Assembly (NCBI GenBank): GCA_043228905.1
Contig: JBHGNT010000014.1
Location: 7,688,001 to 7,752,000 of the forward strand
DNA length: 64,000 bases
Direction of reading: 5' to 3'
Source: Azolla caroliniana
Taxonomy: Eukaryota > Polypodiophyta
Each line of letters opens with the position of its first letter. Position 1 is the first letter of the stretch. Below the pieces are notes generated by a model that saw nothing but the letters and a program-made list of their open reading frames with translations, did not search any database and was not told where the DNA came from. The position numbers and the translations under genes were made by a program. Shown here piece after piece: positions 50,030-60,900 of the stretch.

Positions 50030-51553
50030 ATGCTACAAAATAGATGGTATGATGAGGATTATAGGTGCTTACATAGACAACTTACAATATCACAACTCAG
50101 TGGTAGTATTACCTCAGTACAAACTCGTAAAGAAATGCGCAAGATGACACGTCGTAAGAGACGAGCATGGGAGGCATCCCAATATTGGGAGCTCTACCAT
50201 ATGCTCATGAGTAGCGATTGTGCCACTACATGGAAGAGATTACGGGAACCAAGACCACAAACACCCATCGAAGATCCCGAAACTTGGCACACTTATACAT
50301 AGAGACTTTACCAAATCCCAAACCAACCACCCATTCCAATGCCTTCTACACCCCGACCTACTGTGGGGACACTCTTCACGACCTCTAGGGTCACGAAGGT
50401 CATAAAGAAATTACAACATAGGAAGTCCATGAACCACACAGGATTGCGAGCAGAACACATCATATATGCGAGAGAGTGCCTAGCTCCCTTGCTAACTCTA
50501 ATCTTCAATCGTACCCTCACATAGGGTTTTCCACCACAATGGACCATGAACACAGTGGCCCCCATACATAAAGGGGGAGACCCCATGGACCCAAATACTT
50601 ATAGGACCATTATGATAGGTCATACCCTTGCTAAATTATATGGTGCAGTAATGGAGGCAGAGCTTAGCGAGTATATGGAGACCTTAAATCTTCGTGCACC
50701 TGAACAGGTTGGCTTTAGACAAGCCTTCTCCACTATTGATCATATCTTCACACTTAGATGCTTAATTGACCAAACTAAGGCTCGTAAGAAGAAACTATAT
50801 TGTTGTTTTGTGGAATTCCGCAAAGCCTTTGACACGGTCCCTAGAGAGCGGTTGTTTGATAGGCTTAAGAGCTTGAGGATACCAAATGACATGGTTTGGA
50901 CCATCTACACACTATATGAACAAGTGTCCGGGTGTGTTCGATGCCCAGGCGGCATATCCGATAGTTTCACTAGCACTATTGGTGTAAAACAAGGTTGCCC
51001 CTTATATCCGACTCTTTTTGGGATCTACATTGATGAGATCACAGATTTTATTGCTCGTAAGGGAGGAAATGGAGTAGTCCTTGGGGATACGCAAGTGCGT
51101 ATCTTGCTCTATGCAGACGACATAGTTTGGCTCTTTGAATCCGAACACGACCTACAAAGGCACCTTAATGCCTTAGATGACTTTTGCACACAACGAGGAT
51201 TGGTAGTGAATCTAGTGAAAACTAAAGTCTTTATCTTCCACACGTCGGCCCAAGTTAGAGCTAAGTGTCACCTAACTATCTCCCATAGCCTAGTTCAGAT
51301 GGTTGGATCATATGTCTATCTCGGAGTCACTTTCAGTGCCCGCTTAGGTAAATTTTCAATGAAACAAGCAGCGAAGGATAGACTTACAAGAGGACATGCA
51401 TCCCTCTCACTCCTCGAGAGACAATGCCACCAAGCATACTTCCAAGAGCCACGAACTAAAGGGTGGCTCTTTGACTCATTAGTGACTCCCTCTCTCATGT
51501 ATGCATCAACGGTTTGGGCTCCAAGACTACCATCTTTCATGTGGACGCAATAA
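50030..51553 (+). pseudogene. LINE reverse transcriptase
   Basis: 50030-50302 gives the pre-RT region (NRWYDEDYRCLHRQ, RRKRRAWEASQYWELYHM). Stops follow at 50302 and near 50523. The main frame 50546-51553 has APIHKGGDPMDPNTYRTIMI, APEQVGFRQAFSTIDHIFTL, motif A CCFVEFRKAFDTVPRERLFD, GVKQGCPLYPTLFGIYIDEI and the catalytic LLYADDIVWL. In motif A the usual first Asp (FVDFRKAFD) is Glu, which should disable this copy. SYVYLGVTFSARLGKFSMKQ lies in the thumb region. Confidence 0.87.
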
Positions 51554-52686
51554 GAGAGACCATTGGTGATGATGTTATCACGCCAACTCCGAATCAAATT
51601 GTCGGTCCCACATGACATTTTTATGGCTGAGTTCACTCTACCCCCTGTGTTAGTAGAAGCACTTTTTCAACTTGTAGTCTTTATCCACAGGATACATAAC
51701 CAACCACTTGATAGAATATCCCACCAAGCCTTTAAGGCTTCTCGAGCATTGTATGAGTCCGGCTATACTAGCTCATGGTATGGCATGATGGTGAGTTGGC
51801 TTCTTGGCAACGGTCTAGACATTAATAACCTCCCCCCCCCCCCCCCCTTACGTACAACCACACGACTGATAACACTTTAATCTCTCATGAGGACCGTAAT
51901 AAAGTAATACGCCAAGAAATATGGCAAATTTATACTCGGTATAAATGGATCACCCCACTAGAGCCACTCCCATCTAAAATGTCGTACTATAAGGAACACT
52001 TTATGCACTTCTCTGAGTTAGGTTTTATCACGCGCCCAAAATATCTAGATGTATTCTTACCACATGCACTAAGGGTTGCCATTGGTCAACTTAGAATATC
52101 ATCTCACCAACTTGAGATTGAGAATGGACGTACTAATGGAGTCCCTAGGGAGGAAAGGATATGTAGGTTATGCCACATAGAGATAGAGGATGAGTACCAT
52201 TTTACATGCAAATGCCCCACCTATGCCGAGATAAGGGCAAAATACCAAGACATACTTGGTTCCTCTCCCACCCTCCCTAAACTATTAGATACACTAGATG
52301 TAAAGAAATTAGGTAGATACATCTTAGAATTGAAACAACACAGAGAGAATAAGTTACAAAATGTTGATAATAATGTTGCTAATGTTTACCAACATGTAAC
52401 AAATGAAGTTTTTCAGGAGCAAGGGGAGACAATGAATGTCGACACACTTGCATCACTCGGGCTTTTCCTTGATGAAGCAGAAAATCAAAGAAGAACCAAA
52501 CGCCTTTGGATGCTGGGTTTCAAAGCAACTCGACTAGATGGAGAAGCAATAAAGAAAATAAGGGAACGTGAACTACACCGCCTAGAAGCCATGGCTAGGG
52601 CACTCTATGCATTGGGACCATGGGTCACACCCACACCAAAAACTTTTGACCTCCCACTTCTTTTTGAGAGACTTGGGTGGAAATGA
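51554..52686 (+). pseudogene. LINE C-terminal region
   Basis: 51563-51880 continues the post-RT domain (MVMMLSRQLRIKLSVPHDIF, EALFQLVVFIHRIHNQPLDR) up to a run of about 15 C near 51832-51847 that breaks the frame. 51979-52686 is open (235 codons) and contains a Cys/His cluster ICRLCHIEIEDEYHFTCKC, like the zinc motifs at the ends of LINE ORF2 proteins, then a helical end LHRLEAMARALYALGPWVTP. No RNase H domain was recognised. Confidence 0.75.
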
Positions 52687-52855
52687 GATTAGGCTTAGTG
52701 CAAAGTTTTGTACACTACTAGAACTTTCTTAGCTTAAGCTATTTTCTTTTATTTTAGTTTTGATGATTGGATAAACACTCATTTTTGTTGTAACCCAATT
52801 GTCTCATGGGCCAAATTTGGCCTTAGAAGACGTTAATATATCTTTCTTTCTTCTT

Positions 52856-52858
<3 letters not shown>

Positions 52859-52900
<42 letters not shown>

Positions 52901-52930
52901 AAATATGTAATGACTTTCATTACGAAAGAA
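52859..52930 (+). repeat. (CT)n run and terminal hairpin of LINE
   Basis: (CT)n at about 52859-52897, then GTAATGACTTTCATTAC (52908-52924), a 7-bp-stem hairpin, and an A-rich tail. Probably the 3' recognition structure of the LINE. Confidence 0.6.
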
Positions 52931-52978
52931 AAAAACACCACCATGACTAACTTACTTAACTTACTACAAAGTATAGAA

Positions 52979-53958
52979 CCCCTTGTATCTAGGGATCTAA
53001 AGACTACTACGATTCCAAACTCAATGCCACCCTACACACCAATTCAAATGGCAAATATGATGATATGTGACCTTGCAGAGTTCTCTCTTCTTCATGGTTC
53101 ACAATTCGTGACTTCTCTACCACTGCCAATTACCACAAAAGAAGTCCTTTTAACTTTAGAAAATATTTTCTCACCCCAACTTGCGAATCAAAAGTGAAGG
53201 AATTCCGCATATTCCAATTGAACCATAGCCCCCAATACCTCAAGAACTCAAAAATCATTTGAAAATGAGGCATTGGTTCATTGTTTTCCATATGTGCAAA
53301 AACCCAATTGAAGGAAGATAGGCTTACTCCAGTTAGAGACATCCACACTAAACTGATACACCTCCAAACCATCATTGCCATCGGGCATGAAATAAATCAA
53401 TGCCTACTATGTTCCAATTCCACCGAACAAAAGAAACATGATCCTTTAATAATGTTTCTTTTTTAAAATGCATCCGCCAATGGTAAAGCTCCAACCATAA
53501 CTCTCCAAATAAATACCTTGGCTCGTAGCATCAATCGAGAACACCAACCTGCATTGATCACATGAAGCCACCAAGTAATGGGCTTATGAAAACCCCATAT
53601 CTTTATAACCCTTTCTTCCAACCACTTATGTTTGTCAATCAAATTGTGATAAGCAACATTTGTTGAGATCATAGTCAAACTCTTATTTCCAACAAACCTC
53701 CAATCAAGCTCTTGAGATCGCCCATCTAAATTAGGATTCGGCTCATACGAAGATAGTATTTGTTGCAACTTATCCCAAATAAAGGTATAATTTTTTGGAA
53801 TACGAAATGCTTATCTTATTGTTTGAAAGACCATTAATCTTCTTTTGTGACACCAACATACCATCCTTAATTGTTACCAAACCCAATCTAGCCATCGATT
53901 AAATTGAAGGTTAAGAATTTGTTTACCTTCCCACCTCAACAACCTTGATGTCGCCAAA
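52979..53958 (-). pseudogene. Plant L1 LINE 3' remnant
   Basis: On the minus strand: ATSRLLRWEGKQILNLQFNR (near 53950), LDWRFVGNKSLTMISTNVAY, the zf-RVT signature LRAKVFIWRVMVGALPLADA (53463-53768), then after a stop GSCFFCSVELEHSRHWFISC with the Cys/His ligands, and VGVRKYFLKLKGLLLW. The zf-RVT domain sits downstream of RT in plant L1 LINEs. RT itself is missing. The LTR of copia E begins at the other border. Confidence 0.75.
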
Positions 53959-54259
53959 ACTGTCGAATACGAGTGTATAATGGCCGTATTCACACTGTCC
54001 CTTTGGACAACCCAAGTTCGGGCTATTTCTGTAAATAGCATAAAGGGCAGTTGCCCTAGGATAGTCACTATATAAAGTGACTTTGTAACCTTTAGTGAAG
54101 GTTGGTTGTCATTTTATAATAGTTGCTATTTGGAATATAACGTTTCCTTTGTGCCTCTCTCTCTCTCACCCTCTGTGTCTATCTTGCTCATGCATACATA
54201 GGTTCTTCTTCATCACGAATGTTGCTTGCACTTCCGCATTGATGGCCTTGTCCCCAACA
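53959..54259 (+). repeat. Copia E 5' LTR
   Basis: Starts near TGTCGAATACG (left border inferred from the end of L1 homology) and ends CCCCAACA. TATA-like CTATATAAAG at 54068-54077 and a CT run near 54160. Confidence 0.65.
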
Positions 54260-54261
54260 TT

Positions 54262-54273
54262 TGGTATCAGAGC
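54262..54273 (+). promoter_or_regulatory. Primer-binding site of copia E
   Basis: Exact TGGTATCAGAGC two to three bases after the LTR end. Confidence 0.9.
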
Positions 54274-54913
54274 GTTGGAGGTTCTTCAACCCGCTGCCGG
54301 CCTTCATCGCACAACACAACATTCTGTTTTCGTTTTCTTTGAAGAACAAAGAAGGGAGAAAAAAAACATAAAGCTCGCATCTCACTGTGTTAAATCACAA
54401 ATTGGAGTAAGCCAGTCAGTTGTACTCTGTTCCTGTTATTGTAACTGCTTGAGGGGAGCTCCTTGAGCAACAACCGACCCAATCGTGCTTCATTCGGTTA
54501 AACAACATCCGAATAGGTCACCGGACACGCTGCAGATTGGTCTCCTGGCAACAACCACTTCGTGCTTCACTCGGCTGATCGACATTTGGGAGGATCAGTT
54601 GGATCCATCCCTCTCATCGATGTAGTCATCCGAAGCAGAATCGGCCCAAACAATCGGTTTCGTGTAATCGGTATTCGGCATACAATCGGAAGCTAACCGG
54701 GCTCACTCCGACTCGACAACATTTGGGAAGACTAGCTGGTTCTGTCCCTCAAGTTACCGGAGTCACTCCGAGCAGGTTCAACAACAAGTATTCGAAACCA
54801 AACTGATTCGGGTTCAAAACCGACTAGAACGATATCGGGTGAGCCGACTGGCTGCACCCCACTAAGATTCGTAGTCAACTTCGAACCGAGTCTTACCAGC
54901 CGAAACAGAAGCA
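54274..54913 (+). other. Copia E untranslated leader
   Basis: About 640 bp between PBS and gag ATG with CCGA/TCGG-rich short repeats. No open frame of note. Confidence 0.6.
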
Positions 54914-55678
54914 GATGGCATCAACATCCGGCTCATCGGAGATGAGTCTAAGGAGGTTCGATGGTTCCAATTTCAACTTCTAGAAGGAACAAATGCAGGA
55001 CTATCTCATAATCAAGGGTAAGATAGACCCGATTGAGAATGAAAATCCTCTAGAAGCATACAAGGCAAACGAGTGGCACGATTTGGATGCACTTGTCGGA
55101 GTCAGTGTACTTCATAGTGCAATCATGCACGACAACATTTGAACTTTGGAAAACACTGTCGGAAACTTATGAAACGAAGGTTGCCGCAACGAAGATGTAT
55201 CTGATCCGGTGCCTCTACAACTTGCGGATGAAAGAATCTGATTCGGTTCAGGCACACCTTAACGAGTACGAAAGAATAAGCTCCCAAATCTCGTCTCAGG
55301 GGACGACAATCGAGGATGAACTCAGAGCAATGATACTCATGAGTAGTCTCCCCTCCTCATGGGAAACTTTTGTTACAACCGTGTGCAATGCTTCAATAGC
55401 TGTCATTAAGTACTCCGAAGTCACGAGCGCAATCTTGACTGAAGCAGCTCAGAGAAAGTCTTTCGCCAAAGACTCGGCAGATGAAGCTTACGTAGTACAA
55501 GGTTCGACCGACCTATCGAACAATCGGGGAAGAAGTTCTTCCCGACCGCCGAACAATCAGCGAAGCCGGAGCAAGTCCCGTGACAACCGAATCTGCAACT
55601 ACTGCAAGAAACCGGGACACATCAAAGCCGATTTTCGGGCACTCAAAGCAAAAACCAACAAAGCTCAGATAGCGGATT
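54914..55678 (+). pseudogene. Copia E gag
   Basis: From the ATG at 54914: MASTSGSSEMSLRRFDGSNF, then a TAG at 54979 where relatives have Trp (NFxxWKEQMQDYL). A frameshift near 55090 leads to a 197-codon frame with CTTTFELWKTLSETYETKVA, MKESDSVQAHLNEYERISSQ and LMSSLPSSWETFVTTVCNAS (UBN2 gag). The zinc knuckle is CNYCKKPGHIKADF, with the last Cys lost. Ends at TAG 55676-55678. Confidence 0.87.
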
Positions 55679-57300
55679 AGAAGAGTAGCCAGCATGAGGA
55701 GGTCAACTACGTCGGCTCTTCAGCCGAAATTTTGACAACCGACCCGAACATACTGTCCATAGAGAACCCAGTCGAATAAGAAGTTTTGATTACGACTGAG
55801 GAATCGAGCACATGACTCCTGGACTCGGGCGCATCGTATCATGTGACACCTCATCGATCTCAGTTTCGGCAATACTCGGACCGGCACTCCGACTTAGTTT
55901 GAGTCGGAAACTCGCAGCACTATGCTATAATCGGAATCGGCACCGTAGAGTTCAATCTTCCGGGAGGCTCCACACTCGTACTACACAACGTCCGACATGT
56001 TCCTGAGCTTTCAAGACCCTTGATCTCAGTCGAACAACTTGACGAAGCTAGCATCCGTGTCGGATTTTCATCAGGAGGGTGGACACTCCACAAAGGGAAC
56101 CTCCTGCTTGCTCGAGGACCAAAGGTACATTCCTTGTATCCCTTATATGTCACACTCAAAGAGGGTGACTTATTTTTGGTTGATATCCCCGTGTCATCGT
56201 TATGGCACGGACGACTTGGACACCTCAGCAAGGCCGACATAACACACCTATCCAGAGCCAGTTACATCCCCAAACTCTCCTTCTCGGATCACCAATTCTG
56301 CGAGCATTGCTAGTACGGCAAACAGGTAGCCACATCACACCTGACATCAGCACCAAGAGAATCGAGTCCCCTCGATTTGGTCCACTCGGACGTCTATGGC
56401 CCGATGCCACATCAGTCTCTCGGCGGTGCTTCATACTTCGTCAGTTTTATTGACGACTCGACTCGGAAGGTGTGGGCTTGTGGGTTTACCCCATCAGAAC
56501 CAAAGATCGGGTGTTCTCGATCTTCTCTGAATGGCTTGCAATGGTCGAAAATCAGACCGGTCAAAAACTAAAATGTCTCCGAACCGACAATGGAGGAGAA
56601 TTCAAATCTGAAGAATTCATTAAATTCTGCCGGGAACGCGGCATTCGATGTGAATATATGACACCCTATAGTCTAGACCAGAACGGAATTGCTGAACGCA
56701 TGAATCGGATGATTCAAGAACGCATAGTATCCATGCTCCAACACTCCAGACTATCGGATGGCTTCTGGGCGGAGGCTCTACTTACGGTAGTACACATAAT
56801 AAATATGTCCCCAAGTAGACCTCTAGGACTTCAAATACCTCAGGAAATATGGACCGGCAGTAAGCCGAATTATGACAAACTGAGGATCTTCGGTTGTGAG
56901 GCGTATGCTCTCATACCGAAAGACGACCGCCGGAAACTCGAACCAAGGTTAAGGAAATGTGTTTTTCTTGGGTATGGACCCGACGGCGAGATCGGATACC
57001 GACTCTGGGACCCCGAGCACAGACAAATCGTCCGAAGTTCAGACGTCGTGTTCAATGAGTCGACTATGCATAAAACGGCCGAAAGGCCTATTGAAGTCCG
57101 AAGGGTAATATTTTCCCAAGTGCCAACCCTTCATGACGACCCAATCCACAACACGAGATCGGTTTCACGGGTAACCGACAACTCTCGCACCAAATCCACC
57201 GATTCGGCACAACCGAATGGCTCGGCTCCCGACCATCCGACATTCACACCCGGTGCGACTAGTCCATTCATACCTCGCAAATCCGGGAGACTGTCGCAAC
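55679..57300 (+). pseudogene. Copia E protease and integrase
   Basis: Protease LLDSGASYHVTPHRSQF near 55818. Pre-integrase LWHGRLGHLSKADITHLSRA near 56200, with the HHCC end CEHC followed by a stop. Integrase: DLVHSDVYGPMPHQSLGG (first Asp), a frame change near 56470, LRTDNGGEFKSEEF (second Asp), SLDQNGIAERMNRMIQERIV (Glu), GCEAYALIPKDDRRKLEPRL. The linker DDPIHNTRSVSRVTDNSRTK ends at RKSGRLSQ, where copia F is inserted. Confidence 0.88.
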
Positions 57301-57982
57301 TGTAGCAAAACAGTGCTCGGCCACAACCGAGGAATAGGATCAACTCACAGAAAACGGGAAATACAAAGTGCACGAGAACAATAGAGAGAAAGGTACACTG
57401 GATATTTTACGTGGAAAACCCTAAATGGGAAAAACCACGGGAGTTCTCAAACTCCAACTATCACTATGAACAGGGATATACACTGGTGAAGCTGCAAGGC
57501 AACAACCTTGAGCTCACTGTCTTCGCCACAGGCGGCGGTAATACACAGAGGCAACTACCTCTTCGTCCTCTCTCTCTCTCTCACTCTCTCTCGGCTGCTC
57601 CCTCACTTTGCATAACATGAGCAACAACAACAAACTGTTTGCCCTAAGTCATATTTATACACATATGACTTTCGGGCTATTTACAAATATAGCCTCAAGG
57701 GCCCTTGGCAAACCTATTCACAAATATGTCCCCGCAACCGGATCTCTCTCCGAGTACATACGTCATCCGGCTCCGTAACCGGGGTCTTCAGCATCCGGCT
57801 CCGTAACCGGGGTCTTCATCATCCGGCTCCATAACCGGGGTCTTCATCATCCGGATCCGTAGCCGGGTACTCTTCATCCGGCTTCATGCCGGGTACTCTT
57901 CATCACCCGGTTCCGTAACGGCCTCCGGGCTTGCCGTCATTCATCTCCGGACATCCCATCCGGAGGGACCGAAATCCCAACA
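57301..57982 (-). repeat. Copia F 3' LTR
   Basis: 682 bp, TGTAGCAAAA to CCCAACA. Contains a 28-bp minisatellite (about 57765-57920, units CATCCGGCTCCGTAACCGGG plus GTCTTCAT) and a CT run near 57570. Confidence 0.93.
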
Positions 57983-57994
57983 AACTCCCCCTTC
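57983..57994 (-). promoter_or_regulatory. Polypurine tract of copia F
   Basis: Minus-strand GAAGGGGGAGTT between the Gag-Pol stop codon (57995-57993, overlapping) and the LTR start. Confidence 0.8.
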
Positions 57995-60900
57995 ACTTCG
58001 GCATGGGATGTCTCTCCAACCCGATCCTCTTCCGGCAAGCTTCCAGCTTGTCGGGTGTGAGCACCTTGGTCAGCATATCCGACCCGTTCTCGTCCGTGTG
58101 GATCTTCGTCAGCACGAACTCCTTGTCTTCTATCCTTTCCCGGATCCAGTGGTATCTACGCTGGATGTGTTTCGTCCGGGAATGGTAGGCCGCGTTCTTT
58201 GCAAGGTGGATGGCACTCTGACTATCGCAGTAGAGTCGGTACTCCTCCTGCCGGATACCGAGCTCTCTAATGAAGTCCTTCATCCATATTATTTCCTTGC
58301 CGGCTTCAACAGCCGCCATGTACTCCGCCTCCGTGGTTGATAACGCAACCGTCTTCTGCAGCCTCGACTGCCATGAAACAGCTCCCCCTGCATACGTCAT
58401 CACATACCCTGATGTGGACCGGCTGGTATCTGCATCAGCCGACATATCCGAATCGGTAAAGCCGTCGAGTTCAGGCTTACCGGAGCCGAATCGGAGGCAC
58501 ACGTTTGCCGTGCCCTTCAGGTATCGGAGTATCCACTTGACCGCGTTCCAATGCTCTTTGTCGGGATTGCTCATGTACCGGCTCACCACTCCGACTGCAT
58601 ATCCTATGTCCGGTCTCGTACACACCATGGCGTACATCAAGCTCCCGACGGCTGAGGCATACGGCACTTTCATCATATCCTCCTTTTCAGCCTTTGTCTT
58701 GGGACTTTGCTTGTTGGACAGCTTGCAGTTTGCCGGGAGGGTCGATCCGACCGGCCTTGCTTCCGACATGTTGAACCGTTTAAGCACCTTTGTCACGTAC
58801 TTCTCCTGTGACAGCCACAACTGCTTCTTGCTCCGGTCCCGGATGATGTGCATCCCTAGTATTTGTCTCGCCGGACCCAAGTCCTTCATTGAGAAGGTTC
58901 GGTGAAGAGCCTTCTTCAGCATCCGTATCTTGACCTGGTCCCGTCCGACGATCAACATGTCGTCCACGTACAGGAGGAGTATTAGAAAGTCTCCTCCTTC
59001 GAACTTCTTCACAAACACGCAGTGGTCGGACTGCGTTTTGAGGTACCCTTCGTCGGTCATGAAGGAGTCGAACTTCCGGTACCATTGCCGGGGAGCCTGC
59101 TTCAGTCCGTACAGGCTCTTCTTCAACCGGCATACCAGGTGCTCCTTCCCTTTCTTCTCGAATCCTTCCGGTTGCTGCATGTAGATCTCTTCTTCGAGGT
59201 CACCGTGAAGGAATGCCGTCTTCACGTCCATCTGTTCTACCTCGAGGTCCATGCTTGCCGCTATGCTCAGCACCGTCCGGATGGAGGTCATCTTCACTAC
59301 CGGGGCAAATATCTCGTCGAAGTCGACGCCCTTCTTCTGCTGAAACCCCTTCACCACGATCCTGGCTTTGTATCTCGGGGGGTTTCCGGCATCTCCCGGT
59401 TTCAGCTTGAACACCCACTTGTTTCGAAGTGCCCGTTTTCCTTTTGGCAACTCCACAAGTTCATATGTGTGGTTCTCATGCAGGGAATCCATCTCGTCCT
59501 GCATGGCACTCAACCACCTGCGGCTCTGGGTGTCATGCTTTGCTTCTTCAAAGCTCTCCGGCTCCCCCTCGTCGGTTAGCAGCACGTGCTCTGGTTCCGG
59601 AAATCTCCGGGGGGCCCTTCTCTCTCTTAGAGGATATCCCCGTTCCGGAGCTTCGGTAACCGGTTCTTCCGATTCTTCTTCATCCGAATCCATTTCGGGA
59701 TCGAGGCCGGTTCCGGTATCATTTTCATCTTCTTCGGCCGGTTCTGTTTCTTCACCGTCTTCGGCCGGATCCTCGAGTGCTAACCGGTCCCTTGCCGGTC
59801 GGGACTGCTCCTCGTAGAGTTGATCCTCACCGGTCGACTTGGAGCTCTTCATCTTCTTCTCCGATTCCCAGTCGGCGAGTGTCTTGTCCTCCATGAAGAT
59901 GATGTCTCGACTTCTGAATATCTTCTTGTCGACCGGGTCCCATACTCGGTAGCCGAACTCGTCGTCGCCGTAACCGAGGAATATGCATGGCCGGGTCTTT
60001 GGATCTAGCTTTCCTCTCCGGTCCTTTGCCACATGCACGTATGCGAGACACCCGAACACCTTCAGATGCCGGTAAGATACTTCCCTACCGGTCCACACTC
60101 TTTGCGGCGTGTCTCCGTCCAAAGGTACTGAGGGTGATCTGTTTATCACGTATGTCGCCGTCGACATCGCCTCAGCCCAAAACCCCTTGGGTAATTCAGC
60201 ATGCGCCAGCATACTCCGGACCCTCTCCATTATGGTCCGGTTCATCCTCTCGGCCAGCCCGTTCAGTTCCGGCGTCTTCGGCACAGTAAACTCGAGCCGG
60301 ATTCCCTTCGAGCGACAGTACTCCGCGAACTGCCCCCGGTATTCCCCTCCGTTATCCGCTCGTATCGCTTTCAGCTTCTTGCCGGATTCTCTTTCCACTC
60401 TCGCGTGGAGTTCTTTGAAGACGGACAACACTTGGTCCTTTGTCTTCAACGGTGCCATCCACAGCTTCCGGCTGTGATCATCAATGAATGTTACGAAGTA
60501 CTGGGCTCCGCCATGTGACTTCGTTTCTACCTGACACACATCAGTGTGTACCAACTCCAATGGTACACTACGTCTCGTCGGTGGCCTTGAGTGGAAGGAG
60601 GCTCGGTTCTGCTTACCGGCCAGGCAATCGGTGCACTTCTCCAGGTGCACGTGCTTCACTGGAATAAGGTTGTCTTCTGCAAGCCTCTTCATCCCCTTCT
60701 CACTCATGTGGCACAGTCTCTTGTGCCACAGCTCACCGGCAGTGTCGGCTGCCACGTTCAGCTCCTCCGGACATAGCCGGGAATTCATCAGGTACAGTGT
60801 GTTGACCTTCCGGGCCCGAGCCACTATCAGGCTCCCCTTGCTGAACTTCATGACACCGTTCCGGATGCTACCCGTGTAGCCTTCATCATCTAGCCTCCCG

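Larger units (their letters stand above)
48790..52950 (+). mobile_element. Non-L1-type LINE (non-LTR retrotransposon)
   Basis: Plus-strand element: a CT-rich start (about 48800-48825), endonuclease (49024-49866), reverse transcriptase (50030-51553), linker, Cys/His motif and C-terminal domain (51979-52686), then a 3' tail with a (CT)n run (52859-52897) and a terminal hairpin (52908-52930). RT signatures are GVKQGCPL and YADD, not the GLRQGDPLSP and FADD of plant L1. Several frameshifts and stops are present. No target duplication was identified. Confidence 0.8.

Noticed and set aside
52799-53197. 132-codon plus-strand frame with a Ser/Leu repeat
   Set aside because: The N-terminal half is the CT microsatellite and the rest is antisense to the L1 remnant.
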